Part shown: positions 1 to 8,361 of the stretch, piece after piece
Layout: each line of letters starts with the position of its first letter
Position numbering within the stretch: position 1 is the first letter of the stretch
From: an uncultured Clostridium sp.
GTDB taxonomy: Bacteria > Bacillota > Clostridia > Lachnospirales > Lachnospiraceae
Length of the DNA: 8,594 nucleotides
Direction of reading: 5' to 3'
Assembly (NCBI GenBank): GCA_900555045.1
Contig: USJW01000158.1
Location: forward strand, 1-8,594
Program-made: the position numbers and the translations under genes
Notes under the pieces: model-generated
Told to the model about the DNA's origin: nothing
The model's input: the letters and a program-made list of their open reading frames with translations, nothing else
Databases searched by the model: none

Positions 1-194
1 CCCGCTCCGCCGCCATCCGCGCTCCCGCGTCCGGCCTCACCCGCTCCGCCGCCAGCCGCGCCCCCGCGCCCGACTCCAACTGTTCCGCCGCCAGCCGTTC
101 CGCCGCTATTTCGTCCTCCGTCCACAGCCCCCCACACTGCGCATCCCAACACCACCGCGGCCACCGCGGCGATCACCTGTCTCTTCTGAATCAT
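1..194 (-). CDS. Partial membrane-anchored/lipoprotein-like protein with 13-residue repeats; apparent frameshift
   Basis: Only the 5' end is present; the gene runs off the left edge. The ATG at 194 is preceded by a GGAAAGGG ribosome binding site about 7 bases upstream. The product begins MIQKRQ, followed by a hydrophobic stretch (residues 7-22) containing VLGC, which could be a lipobox (Cys18) or part of an uncleaved anchor helix. Up to about codon 21 this frame is coding-like, with mostly G/C third positions. After the six-G run (128-133 on the plus strand) the same frame becomes glycine-rich with poor third-position GC. The frame one base later becomes Glu/Ala/Arg-rich (EDEIAAERLAAEQ...) with nearly every codon ending in G or C. 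One G fewer would join the two halves. The 3' part is a 39-bp tandem repeat. The gene starts 34 bp after the MocR stop, so the two are probably cotranscribed. Function is unknown. Sequencing error, pseudogene and real slippage are all possible. Confidence 0.6.
   Translation of the reverse strand, partial: MIQKRQVIAAVAAVVLGCAVWGAVDGGRNSGGTAGGGTVGVGRGGAAGGGAGEAGRGSADGGGA
2..93. repeat. 39-bp tandem repeat (at least 2.3 copies)
   Basis: On the plus strand, copies start at 2, 41 and 80, each opening with a close match to CCGCTCCGCCGCCA; the period is exactly 39 bp (13 codons). On the minus strand, in the coiled-coil-like frame, the units read RLAAEQLESGAGA, RLAAERVRPDAGA and RMAAER. A shorter echo of the same motif occurs at 95-106. 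The array touches the window edge, so the copy number is unknown. Confidence 0.75.
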
Positions 195-228
195 CCGATC
201 ACCCTTTCCGTCTGTCCCTCAAATTCTG

Positions 229-1632
229 TCAGTCACTCCAAGCCTTTCTCAAAAGCTCCGTCCCGGCCGCGATTTTCTCCTCCGTCAGGCTGGCATACCC
301 CAGCATCACCGTGGACGGGTAACGCCCATGCTCCGGGTGGATAAAGTTTCCGGACATGCCGTACACCTTGACCCCCTGGGCCAGGGCCCGCCGGACCAGC
401 TCCTCCTCGCTCATCCCGCGCCGGTGCGTCAAGAGCACATGAAGCCCCGCATACTCACCAAAAATCTCAAACTGCCCCTCAAGCGGCCGGAGCCCCATAA
501 GGAGCGCGTCGTGCTTTCCCTTATAGACCGCCCGCATCCGGTTTAAGTGCCGCTCATAATGCCCCTGCGTGATAAACTGGTACAGAATGTTCTGGTCAAT
601 CCGCGACACCGTGGAGGCGTAAAATCCCGCCTTTTTCCGGTAGACCGGCACAAGCGGCGGCGGAAGCACCAGAAAGCCCACGCGGATGGCCGGGGCGATG
701 GACTTGGAAAAGGTTCCGATATAGATCACCCGGCCGCCGGTGTCCATGCCCTGGAGGGCGGGAATCGGCTTTCCCTTGTAGCGGAACTCACTGTCATAGT
801 CGTCCTCGATCAGATACCGTCCCTCGCCGCTGTACGCCCAGCTGAGCAGCTCCTGGCGCCGCTTCACCGGCATCACGATCCCCGTGGGATACTGGTGGGC
901 GGGCATCACGTAGGCCACGTCCGCGCCGCTGGTTAAGAGCTGCCCCACGTCCATCCCGTACCGGTCCATCTCCACCGGCACCACCGGATACCCCATCCCG
1001 TTAAACACCCGGTACGCCTGCTTGTAGGTGGGGTTCTCCATGGCGATTCTATGCTTCATTCCCAGAATCTGGGATAACAGCAGCCACAGGTATTCACTTC
1101 CGGCTCCGATCACAATCTGCTCCGGCGTCACATTGACGCCGCGGGCGGAGTGCAGGTAGCTGCCGATGGCCGCCCGCAGCGGCCGCTCCCCCTGCGGGTC
1201 GCCGCCAGCGAACATCGCCTTGTTGTCGTCCACCAGCGTGTTTTTGCTGATCTTCCGCCAGGTGTTGAAGGGGAAGCTGTCCAGGTCGATGCCCCGCGGG
1301 GAGAAGTCCACCTGGTACTGCGCATGATTCTCGCTGGACTCCGGCACAAAAAGGCCCTCCGGCTGTCCCTTCACCTCCACCAGCTCCTCGATGCCCGCCA
1401 CAAAGTAGCCCCGGCAGGCCACCGCCTCGATGTACCCCTCCGAGAGCAGCTGCTCGTAGGCCATCTGGGTGGTGCTGCGGCTCACCTTCAGGTTGTCCGC
1501 CAGCACGCGGGTGGAGGGCAGGCGGGTCCCGGCCGCAAGGCGCCCCTCCCGGATCTCATCCTTGATATACTGATAAATCTGCTCATACAGCGGGCGCTTG
1601 TCCTGCGCGTAAAGGGGCACGATCAGCTCCAT
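229..1632 (-). CDS. MocR family transcriptional regulator (GntR winged helix plus aminotransferase-like PLP domain)
   Basis: The 467-residue length is typical for MocR regulators. Residues about 15-79 form the GntR-type winged helix-turn-helix, including LPSTRVLADNLKVSRSTT and the wing near GYF. Residues about 110-465 are a fold-type I aminotransferase-like domain. Visible motifs are ENPTY (199-203), PAHQYPTG (244-251), EDDYDSEFRY with the cofactor-contacting Asp277 and Tyr279, and GTFSKS, whose Lys310 should form the Schiff base with pyridoxal phosphate. Such proteins act as DNA-binding sensors rather than enzymes; the best known members are PdxR (vitamin B6 synthesis) and GabR. The ATG at 1632 has a GGAG site 8 bases upstream. 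It lies 91 bp after glnS and before the small repeat gene, all on the minus strand. No divergent target gene or pdxST is adjacent, so the effector and regulon are not predictable and no gene symbol is given. Confidence 0.93.
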   Translation of the reverse strand: MELIVPLYAQDKRPLYEQIYQYIKDEIREGRLAAGTRLPSTRVLADNLKVSRSTTQMAYEQLLSEGYIEAVACRGYFVAGIEELVEVKGQPEGLFVPESSENHAQYQVDFSPRGIDLDSFPFNTWRKISKNTLVDDNKAMFAGGDPQGERPLRAAIGSYLHSARGVNVTPEQIVIGAGSEYLWLLLSQILGMKHRIAMENPTYKQAYRVFNGMGYPVVPVEMDRYGMDVGQLLTSGADVAYVMPAHQYPTGIVMPVKRRQELLSWAYSGEGRYLIEDDYDSEFRYKGKPIPALQGMDTGGRVIYIGTFSKSIAPAIRVGFLVLPPPLVPVYRKKAGFYASTVSRIDQNILYQFITQGHYERHLNRMRAVYKGKHDALLMGLRPLEGQFEIFGEYAGLHVLLTHRRGMSEEELVRRALAQGVKVYGMSGNFIHPEHGRYPSTVMLGYASLTEEKIAAGTELLRKAWSD

Positions 1633-1663
1633 CTCACCACTCCTTCGTCGTATTCAACAAAAA

Positions 1664-1703
1664 CCGGCGGTAATCCACGCCCCTTTCGCGAAGATCCCGC
1701 CGG
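1664..1703 (-). terminator. Hairpin followed by T run between glnS and the MocR gene
   Basis: Read on the minus strand, CCGGCGG (1703-1697) pairs with CCGCCGG (1670-1664), and TTTTTG follows immediately. The 26-base interval contains a second palindrome, TTCGCGAA (1692-1685). A seven-pair all-GC stem followed by five T fits an intrinsic terminator or attenuator for glnS transcripts. The large loop is atypical, and the position 30 bp before the MocR start would also suit a regulator-binding site. Confidence 0.45.
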
Positions 1704-1723
1704 AATTATCTTTAGTTTAGCGC

Positions 1724-3418
<1,695 letters not shown>

Positions 3419-3487
3419 AAACTGTTCCTCCGTCATCTGTTTCCTTGCGCCGCCCGGTACTTTACCGGCCGGCATCATGTATACTGT

Positions 3488-3516
3488 ATCATAGCACATT
3501 TCTCTTCCCTGGAAAA
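3488..3516 (-). promoter_or_regulatory. Candidate glnS promoter
   Basis: On the minus strand a TATGAT -10 (3493-3488) lies 17 bp after TTTTCC (3516-3511), a weak -35 with three of six consensus matches. Transcription would begin near 3481 and give a leader of about 60 bases before the ATG at 3418. This fits the revised glnS start. It would also let glnS be expressed independently of the upstream EAL gene. Confidence 0.4.
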
Positions 3517-3535
3517 GGGGGAAGTCCTTAATTTT

Positions 3536-5794
3536 TTAAAACTGCCGATCCGGCTCCGGATTCGTGTACACCAGCTCCTCATACTCACTGCTGGGCATGG
3601 GCTTCGCGCAGTAATATCCCTGGATAAAATCCACGTTCATCTCCCGCAGAAGGTCGTACTGCTCCTTCGTCTCCACCCCCTCCGCCGTCACCTTGATGTT
3701 TAACGACTGCGCCAGGTTGATCACGCTGGCCAGGATCTTCTGAAGCTTCGGCTTCTCCGTGGAGTCGTCCACCAGCCCCTTGTCGATCTTTAAATTGTCG
3801 ATGGGCATGCTGCGGAGCAGCTGGATGGAGGAGTACCCGGATCCGAAATCATCCATCAGGATCGGCACCCCGGCCGCCCGAAAGCCCTCCAGCGTCCGGC
3901 TCAAAAGCTCCTCGTTGTCGAACATGACGGTCTCCGTCAGCTCCAGCTCCACCAGTCCCGGCGGTATTCTCCATTTATGGATAATACCCAGATATCGCTT
4001 CACAAATCCGCGCTGATACAGGTGAAGCCGCGAGATGTTGACGGACACGGGCTGCACCCGCAAGCCTGCATCCAACCACCTGCGGATCTGACAGCAAACC
4101 TGGTCAAAAATATATTCGTCCAGCTTCACAATCATGCTGTTGCCCTCGAACACCGGGATAAAGCTTCCGGGCGGGATCACCCCCCGCACCGGTGAAATCC
4201 AGCGCACCAGGGCCTCCGCCCCGTAAAAGCGGCGCGCCTTCACGTCATACTTCGGCTGATAGTAGACCACAAACTGCTGCTGGCGCAGCGCCTCCTCGAA
4301 GTGGCTCTCCAAATCCTTCTGGCGAAGCCTCCGCTCCCGGATGGCGTTATCGTAGAAGCCACAGTTCTCCAGAGCGCCTAAGTTCTCCCGCGTGAACGCC
4401 GCCTTCGCCCAGTCCAGCATCTTATCCAGCACTTCCGTCTTATCCTCGATCTGATAGATCCCGGCCGTCATTTTCACGTCGTACGCCATGTGCTCCACAT
4501 GGCTCTCGGTCAGCCGCTCCATCTCATGGATCATGCCCTTCACGCGCATGCGCAGCTGCTCTTTATCCCGGTAGGCCAAAAGCGCTGCAAAGCGGTCCGC
4601 GTTCAGTCTGGTAAAGGTCTCCCTCCGGCTCACATGGGCGCTTAAGTAGTCGGCGATGATGCAGAGCACCCGGTCCCCCTCCGCGTAGCCGTGGAGATCG
4701 TTGATGTACTGGAACATCCGCACGTTGAAGCAGACCACGGCGTAGGGCATATCCTTTGACTCATTTAAAATTTCCTGCACATCGATCCGGAACTTCGCGA
4801 AGGAGCCATGCCCCGTCACTTCATCCGTCAGCGCAGTCTCTTCCACTTTTTCCCAGTACTGACGCTGGATTTTCCAGATCTGGTACGCCATGAGCGCGAG
4901 AATTCCCATGCAGACTAAAAGCATGGTGTAGGCCAGGCGCAGCATGCCGTTGACATTCTCGTCCACCACCCAGTCCGGCACGATGCTTAAAAGGTACCAC
5001 TCGTTCACGTTTAGCGGCTGGTAGTAGACATACCGCTCCCCGTCCTCCCGCTCATACTGGAGGTAGCCGCTCCTTCCGGCCGTGAGCTCCTCCTGCAAAA
5101 GCTCCATTTTCTCGCGGTTTGCGCCGTTGACCGCGCTCACCGCGTCGTAAAAATTATCCACATCCCCGAGACTGGCTGGATTCCTGGACCCGATGACACA
5201 GGTTCCGTCCGCCTTGACAATGTAGGTGTACCCGTTGCCCTCAAACGTGGATACTGACAGACTCTCCTCGTAGAGGTCCGTCGAGTAGGTCCCGAACAGC
5301 GCATACGTGACGCCGTCCTTGGCCTTAAACGGAGCGCCGTAGATCGTCACCGCTTTCCCGTCAACCAGATCGACCAGCCGGTCGGACACCACGGAGCGCC
5401 CCTCAAATACCGGCGCAAAGCGCGCCCGCATCTCGTCCGCCTGGTCATCCACGTTCGATCCATCCGTCGCCAAACTGGTCCCGTCCTGGCGCACGATCCC
5501 CATTCGCTTAAAATTATTCGCCTTATCCACCGGAATGAGGTAACGTATCATCTCCTCAATATCACCGGAGGCCTCCTGCTCCAGCAGGATCGCCAAATTC
5601 TCCAGCATCATCTGGTTTTTAACCACTTCCTGCTGAATCACCTTTACTCCCTGATTTGACAGTTCTTCCAGCGTGTTGACCGTCTTCTCCTGCGATGTGT
5701 TGTAAAACAGCACCGCATACGCAAAAACCAGAGCGATCAGCAGGCCGGCCATAATTCCTATGCCGGAGAACGCTACCTTCTTTGACTGTTTCAT
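3536..5794 (-). CDS. Cache-domain membrane protein with degenerate GGDEF and intact EAL: predicted c-di-GMP phosphodiesterase
   Basis: The 752-residue protein has a transmembrane segment at about 8-31, an extracytoplasmic region at about 33-280 resembling a double Cache sensor, a second membrane helix at about 286-306, then GGDEF and EAL domains inside the cell. In the GGDEF domain (about 320-480) the signature is replaced by NADRF (398-402), so cyclase activity is not expected. In the EAL domain (about 490-745) the catalytic set is visible: E527 in EAL, N586 (SVNIS), E618 (ELT), D648-D649 (DDFGSGYSS), K669 (LKIDK), E705/E708 (AEGVET) and Q725 (IQGYY). Hydrolysis of c-di-GMP to pGpG is therefore predicted, probably tuned by an external small molecule bound by the Cache region. 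The ATG at 5794 has GAGGAA about 8 bases upstream. The gene has its own strong promoter and is divergent from azlC. The ligand is unknown. Confidence 0.92.
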   Translation of the reverse strand: MKQSKKVAFSGIGIMAGLLIALVFAYAVLFYNTSQEKTVNTLEELSNQGVKVIQQEVVKNQMMLENLAILLEQEASGDIEEMIRYLIPVDKANNFKRMGIVRQDGTSLATDGSNVDDQADEMRARFAPVFEGRSVVSDRLVDLVDGKAVTIYGAPFKAKDGVTYALFGTYSTDLYEESLSVSTFEGNGYTYIVKADGTCVIGSRNPASLGDVDNFYDAVSAVNGANREKMELLQEELTAGRSGYLQYEREDGERYVYYQPLNVNEWYLLSIVPDWVVDENVNGMLRLAYTMLLVCMGILALMAYQIWKIQRQYWEKVEETALTDEVTGHGSFAKFRIDVQEILNESKDMPYAVVCFNVRMFQYINDLHGYAEGDRVLCIIADYLSAHVSRRETFTRLNADRFAALLAYRDKEQLRMRVKGMIHEMERLTESHVEHMAYDVKMTAGIYQIEDKTEVLDKMLDWAKAAFTRENLGALENCGFYDNAIRERRLRQKDLESHFEEALRQQQFVVYYQPKYDVKARRFYGAEALVRWISPVRGVIPPGSFIPVFEGNSMIVKLDEYIFDQVCCQIRRWLDAGLRVQPVSVNISRLHLYQRGFVKRYLGIIHKWRIPPGLVELELTETVMFDNEELLSRTLEGFRAAGVPILMDDFGSGYSSIQLLRSMPIDNLKIDKGLVDDSTEKPKLQKILASVINLAQSLNIKVTAEGVETKEQYDLLREMNVDFIQGYYCAKPMPSSEYEELVYTNPEPDRQF

Positions 5795-5834
5795 GGATGT
5801 ATTTCCTCATTTTTCCGATTGACTGCTATAACCC

Positions 5835-5864
5835 ATTATATAACAAGGGGTTGCGGAATGTAAA
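5835..5864 (-). promoter_or_regulatory. Strong sigma-A type promoter for the EAL-domain gene
   Basis: On the minus strand a TTTACA -35 (5864-5859; five of six) is followed after 18 bp by a perfect TATAAT -10 (5840-5835). The start would be near 5828, giving a leader of roughly 30 bases. A short dyad, GGGTT (5848-5852) with AACCC (5863-5867), spans the spacer and part of the -35 and could be an operator. Confidence 0.75.
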
Positions 5865-5909
5865 CCCTTTTTCCGACTTCAATCGGCACCGTACTACTGA
5901 AAGAATCTG

Positions 5910-5938
5910 TGGAAATTCACGATTTTTTTTGCTATACT
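5910..5938 (+). promoter_or_regulatory. Candidate azlCD promoter
   Basis: TGGAAA (5910-5915, four of six matches to the -35 consensus) lies 17 bp before TATACT (5933-5938, five of six). The transcript would start near 5945, placing the two palindromes at 5959-5995 in the leader. A run of eight T lies in the spacer. Confidence 0.5.
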
Positions 5939-5948
5939 AACTCTAATT

Positions 5949-5995
5949 GCGGCGTTAAACCGGGTATCCCCGGAAGCCGCACCGGATATTCCGGT
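5949..5995 (+). promoter_or_regulatory. Paired palindromes/hairpins in the azlC leader
   Basis: Two related dyads lie between the predicted promoter and azlC: ACCGGGTATCCCCGG (5959-5973) and ACCGGATATTCCGGT (5981-5995). Their starts are 22 bp apart, about two helical turns. The first is also nested in a longer stem, with GCGGC (5949-5953) pairing to GCCGC (5976-5980). They may be tandem operator half-sites for a repressor just downstream of the start point, or RNA hairpins. No regulator gene is adjacent, and the regulator is not identifiable from the sequence. Confidence 0.5.
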
Positions 5996-6026
5996 GAAAT
6001 ATCGAAAATAGAAAGCGGGAGAGATT

Positions 6027-6728
6027 ATGAAAAAAGCAGCAAAATTTGCATTTGTCAAGAGCATCCCCATCATGCTCGGGTATGTCTTTTTGGGAATTGC
6101 CTTCGGCCTGGTTCTTCAGAAGGCCGGACTCGGCCCCCTGTGGGCCTTCCTCATCAGCGCCGGTGTCTACGCCGGTTCCATGCAGTTCGCGCTGGTGGGA
6201 ATTCTGACGGGCGGACTGCCCTTTGTCACCACGGCGGTGATGACCCTGTTCATCAACAGCCGCCACGCGTTTTACGGCCTGACCTTCATCGAGCGATTCA
6301 AGAAGATGCGGGCCGCGTACCCCTACATGGTGTTCTCCCTGACGGACGAGACCTACTCCTTACTGTGCTCCATGGCGCGGCCGGAGGACTTCTCGGACCG
6401 GGAGTGGGACATGGCCACCCTGCTCGTGTCCCTCTTCGACCAGTGCTACTGGGTGGCGGGCTCCGTGCTGGGTGCGTTTGCGGGCCAGCTGATCGCCTTT
6501 GACTCCACGGGAATCGACTTCGCCATGACCGCTCTGTTCGTGGTCATCTGCGTCGACCAGTGGAAACACGCGAAGACCCACATCCCGGCCCTGGCCGGAT
6601 TTGGCTGCGGGATCCTGTTTCTGGCGCTGATCCGCTCCGCCAACTTCATCCTCCCGGCCCTGGCCGCCGTCGCGGGCGTGCTGCTGCTCTCCCGCAAGTT
6701 AATTGAACAGAAAATGGAGGAGGCTTAA
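6027..6728 (+). CDS. azlC: AzlC family branched-chain amino acid export permease, large subunit
   Basis: The 233-residue hydrophobic protein matches the AzlC/BrnF family in length and motifs. These include an N-terminal segment with LGYVFLGIAFG, then AGSMQFA, NSRHAFYGL (77-85) and LTDET (105-109), followed by about four more membrane helices up to residue 223. Members work with a small AzlD/BrnE partner to export branched-chain amino acids (and, in Corynebacterium, methionine); in Bacillus, azlC mutants affect 4-azaleucine resistance. The ATG at 6027 follows GGGAGAG (6017-6023). Its stop is 2 bp before the azlD start, so the two are cotranslated. No Lrp/AzlB-type regulator gene is next to it, and the leader palindromes are the only visible control. 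Substrate assignment rests on the family. Confidence 0.93.
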   Translation: MKKAAKFAFVKSIPIMLGYVFLGIAFGLVLQKAGLGPLWAFLISAGVYAGSMQFALVGILTGGLPFVTTAVMTLFINSRHAFYGLTFIERFKKMRAAYPYMVFSLTDETYSLLCSMARPEDFSDREWDMATLLVSLFDQCYWVAGSVLGAFAGQLIAFDSTGIDFAMTALFVVICVDQWKHAKTHIPALAGFGCGILFLALIRSANFILPALAAVAGVLLLSRKLIEQKMEEA

Positions 6729-6730
6729 CC

Positions 6731-7057
6731 ATGTCAAATAAGTATGTGCTCATAACCGTCGTCATCTGTATCCTCTGCACCCAGGCCACCCGCTGGCTCC
6801 CCTTCCTGCTGTTCGGCGGCAAAAAGGAGGTTCCCAAAATCGTGCGCTACCTGGGCGCGGTTCTGCCCGCCGCCATCATGGCCGTGCTGGTGGTATACTG
6901 TTTAAAGGGCATCACCCCCCTGGCTTATCCCTACGGCCTGCCGGAGCTCATCAGCGTGGCTCTGGTGGTGGGACTTCACCTGTGGAAGGGCAATACCCTC
7001 GCAAGTATCGCGCTTGGAACCGTCTGTTACATGGCGCTCGTGCAGCTGGTTTTCTAA
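6731..7057 (+). CDS. azlD: AzlD family branched-chain amino acid export permease, small subunit
   Basis: The 108-residue protein has about four membrane helices (roughly 5-28, 41-60, 69-86 and 90-108). Family features include TRWLPFLLF near residues 20-28 and RYLGAVLPAAIMAVLVVY in the second helix. It is the small partner of AzlC in the exporter. Its GGAGG site lies inside the last codons of azlC, and the ATG follows the azlC stop by 2 bp, a typical translationally coupled pair. It is the last gene of this plus-strand unit and converges with the nuclease-like gene 34 bp away. Confidence 0.93.
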   Translation: MSNKYVLITVVICILCTQATRWLPFLLFGGKKEVPKIVRYLGAVLPAAIMAVLVVYCLKGITPLAYPYGLPELISVALVVGLHLWKGNTLASIALGTVCYMALVQLVF

Positions 7058-7070
7058 GCCGCGCGTCAAA

Positions 7071-7090
7071 GCCTGCCATCCCCGGCGGGC
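7071..7090. terminator. Hairpin between convergent azlD and nuclease-like gene
   Basis: GCCTGCC (7071-7077) pairs with GGCGGGC (7084-7090) around a six-base loop, with one G-U pair in the plus-strand RNA. It sits in the 34-bp gap between two converging stop codons. There is no clear T tract on the plus strand and only TTT on the minus strand, so it is at best a weak or bidirectional terminator. Confidence 0.4.
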
Positions 7091-7091
7091 G

Positions 7092-8153
7092 CTAGACCGT
7101 CTCCAAACTCATATTCAGTTCTCTTTGGGCTTCCAGCCAGTCCTGGTCCAGTTGGATATCCAGGCTGCGCCGGAGGCCCTTTATCATGACCTGGGTGTGA
7201 AGGACCTTTCCCTCCTTATCCCCATCCGTCACCGCTCTGCCGTACAGCGCCTCCCCCTGCAGGGATTCCGGAGGGGTGAAATAGAACCGCCGTTTCCTCT
7301 CGTCACCGGCAAATTGCAGATAAAACTGGCTCTCCATATTGTCGCGGACGTAGTGCACCTGGCAGACCGCCGCATCTTTCTCCTCAAACAGCTCCTCCGG
7401 GAAGGGCTCCTCCGACAAGACATGCAAAAGCACGCCGCTGTCCGTGGAGGCGAGGAAGCTGGTCTTGAGCGACCAGAGCGCCTCGACCAGCTGCTCTAAC
7501 TCCCCGGCCGCCTCCATGCCCAGAAACTGCTCGGCAAAGTGCGCGGGCTCAAATTCCCCTCTCAACATCTCCTCAAACGCCGGGAGGAAATCCCTCAACC
7601 CGCTGTCTGAAAAGACCGACGCCTTTATGTATCGCTCCTCCAGCAGCAAAATCTGGTCCTTGATCCCCGCCACGGCCCGGTTGTTCCGGTAGGAAATTGT
7701 GCGGATCCCGTGGGCGTAGGCCAGCCGCTCCGCCTCCTGCGTGAAGCCGTTGGCCGCAAAGAAGGCCCCCAGCTCCAGCCTGCGCCCCCGAAGCATCGGA
7801 CCGGTCAGGCTGTCGTCCACAAAATAATTCTCCTGTATGTCCCTCAGCACGCCGATAAAGCTGCGGATGGCGCTCTTCTGCACCTCAGTCTGCAAAAACT
7901 TCGCCTCGCCGATCAGCCGCACCGGGTACAAAAACGGGATGAATCCGCCGTAATCAAAGGGGCAGTCAATCTGGTGCCACGCTCCCCGCCCCTTGATCTC
8001 CAAAAAATTGGTGCGCGTAAGCCGCACCCGGTCCGCGTTGTCCGCCAAAGGCCGCACCATATGAAACCCGCTCCGAACGAGCAGCACCCGCAGCGCCGCC
8101 TCAAACAGGTAGCCCCGGACCATCCCGCGCTTCGTATTGTTCTCTCCCCGCAT
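7092..8153 (-). CDS. Stand-alone PD-(D/E)XK nuclease-family (Mrr-like) protein
   Basis: The 353-residue soluble protein has an N-terminal restriction-endonuclease-like core. E18 lies in the first helix (GYLFEAALRVLL). GRGAWHQID ends in D63, and LIGEAKF supplies E83 and K85, matching the D...ExK catalytic pattern. A helix with IRSFIGVLRDI (97-106) follows, then GAFFAANGFTQEAERLAYAHG (129-149, given here only by its ends GAFFA and AYAHG), like the strand-helix typically following the core in Mrr-like proteins. Residues about 160-353 match nothing I recognise. DNA cleavage is plausible, but the substrate is unknown. The ATG at 8153 has GGAGGG about 6 bases upstream. It has its own promoter-like site and no methyltransferase, helicase or specificity subunit beside it, so it is not an ordinary restriction system within this window. 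It may be an orphan repair or defence nuclease. Confidence 0.75.
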   Translation of the reverse strand: MRGENNTKRGMVRGYLFEAALRVLLVRSGFHMVRPLADNADRVRLTRTNFLEIKGRGAWHQIDCPFDYGGFIPFLYPVRLIGEAKFLQTEVQKSAIRSFIGVLRDIQENYFVDDSLTGPMLRGRRLELGAFFAANGFTQEAERLAYAHGIRTISYRNNRAVAGIKDQILLLEERYIKASVFSDSGLRDFLPAFEEMLRGEFEPAHFAEQFLGMEAAGELEQLVEALWSLKTSFLASTDSGVLLHVLSEEPFPEELFEEKDAAVCQVHYVRDNMESQFYLQFAGDERKRRFYFTPPESLQGEALYGRAVTDGDKEGKVLHTQVMIKGLRRSLDIQLDQDWLEAQRELNMSLETV

Positions 8154-8195
8154 CTGATTCCCTCCATCCTCTGTGTCGCATTGCCATATACCGCT

Positions 8196-8224
8196 ATTTT
8201 AACACGGCCGGGCGGCGGGCTCAA
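8196..8224 (-). promoter_or_regulatory. Candidate promoter of the nuclease-like gene
   Basis: On the minus strand TTGAGC (8224-8219; four of six) lies 17 bp before TAAAAT (8201-8196; five of six). The spacer is very GC-rich. The predicted start near 8189 gives a leader of about 35 bases before the ATG at 8153. Confidence 0.45.
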
Positions 8225-8262
8225 GCGGGGAGTTGTCCATAATCCGGAAGAAATTTGCGGAT

Positions 8263-8361
8263 TTACGGAATGACCGGTTTCTTGCCAGGATCCACCGGGC
8301 AGACGTAGACGCCGCCGGTGCGCTCGGACAGTTCGCGGCGGAGCAAACGCCGTAGGTCAAG
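8263..8361 (-). pseudogene. Short coding-like remnant (C-terminal 32 codons of an unknown gene)
   Basis: Between in-frame TAA codons at 8362-8364 and 8263-8265 the minus strand is open for 32 codons, with mostly G/C third positions. It reads LRRELSERTGGVYV followed by CPVDPGKKPVIP and a stop. It has no ATG or GTG start with a ribosome site; the only early alternative is a TTG six codons in. The composition and protein-like sequence suggest the tail of a decayed or displaced gene. I do not recognise the family. Chance coding potential in GC-rich DNA is possible. Confidence 0.35.

Noticed and set aside
2..93. CRISPR array at the left edge
   Set aside because: Repeats are contiguous with a 39-bp period and divisible by three. 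There are no unique spacers, and they fit a protein-coding tandem repeat.
547..936. Plus-strand open frame inside the MocR gene
   Set aside because: His/Arg/Pro-rich shadow of the minus-strand coding frame, which carries all the family motifs.
3504..3524. CTTCCC/GGGAAG inverted repeat after the EAL gene as a terminator
   Set aside because: On the minus strand no T run follows it; the T-rich stretch lies on the wrong side. It overlaps the putative glnS -35 region and may be chance.
5909..6502. Plus-strand open frame overlapping azlC in another frame
   Set aside because: It covers the promoter, the leader and the azlC coding region out of frame. Its Arg/Gly/Pro-rich product is a shadow of azlC.
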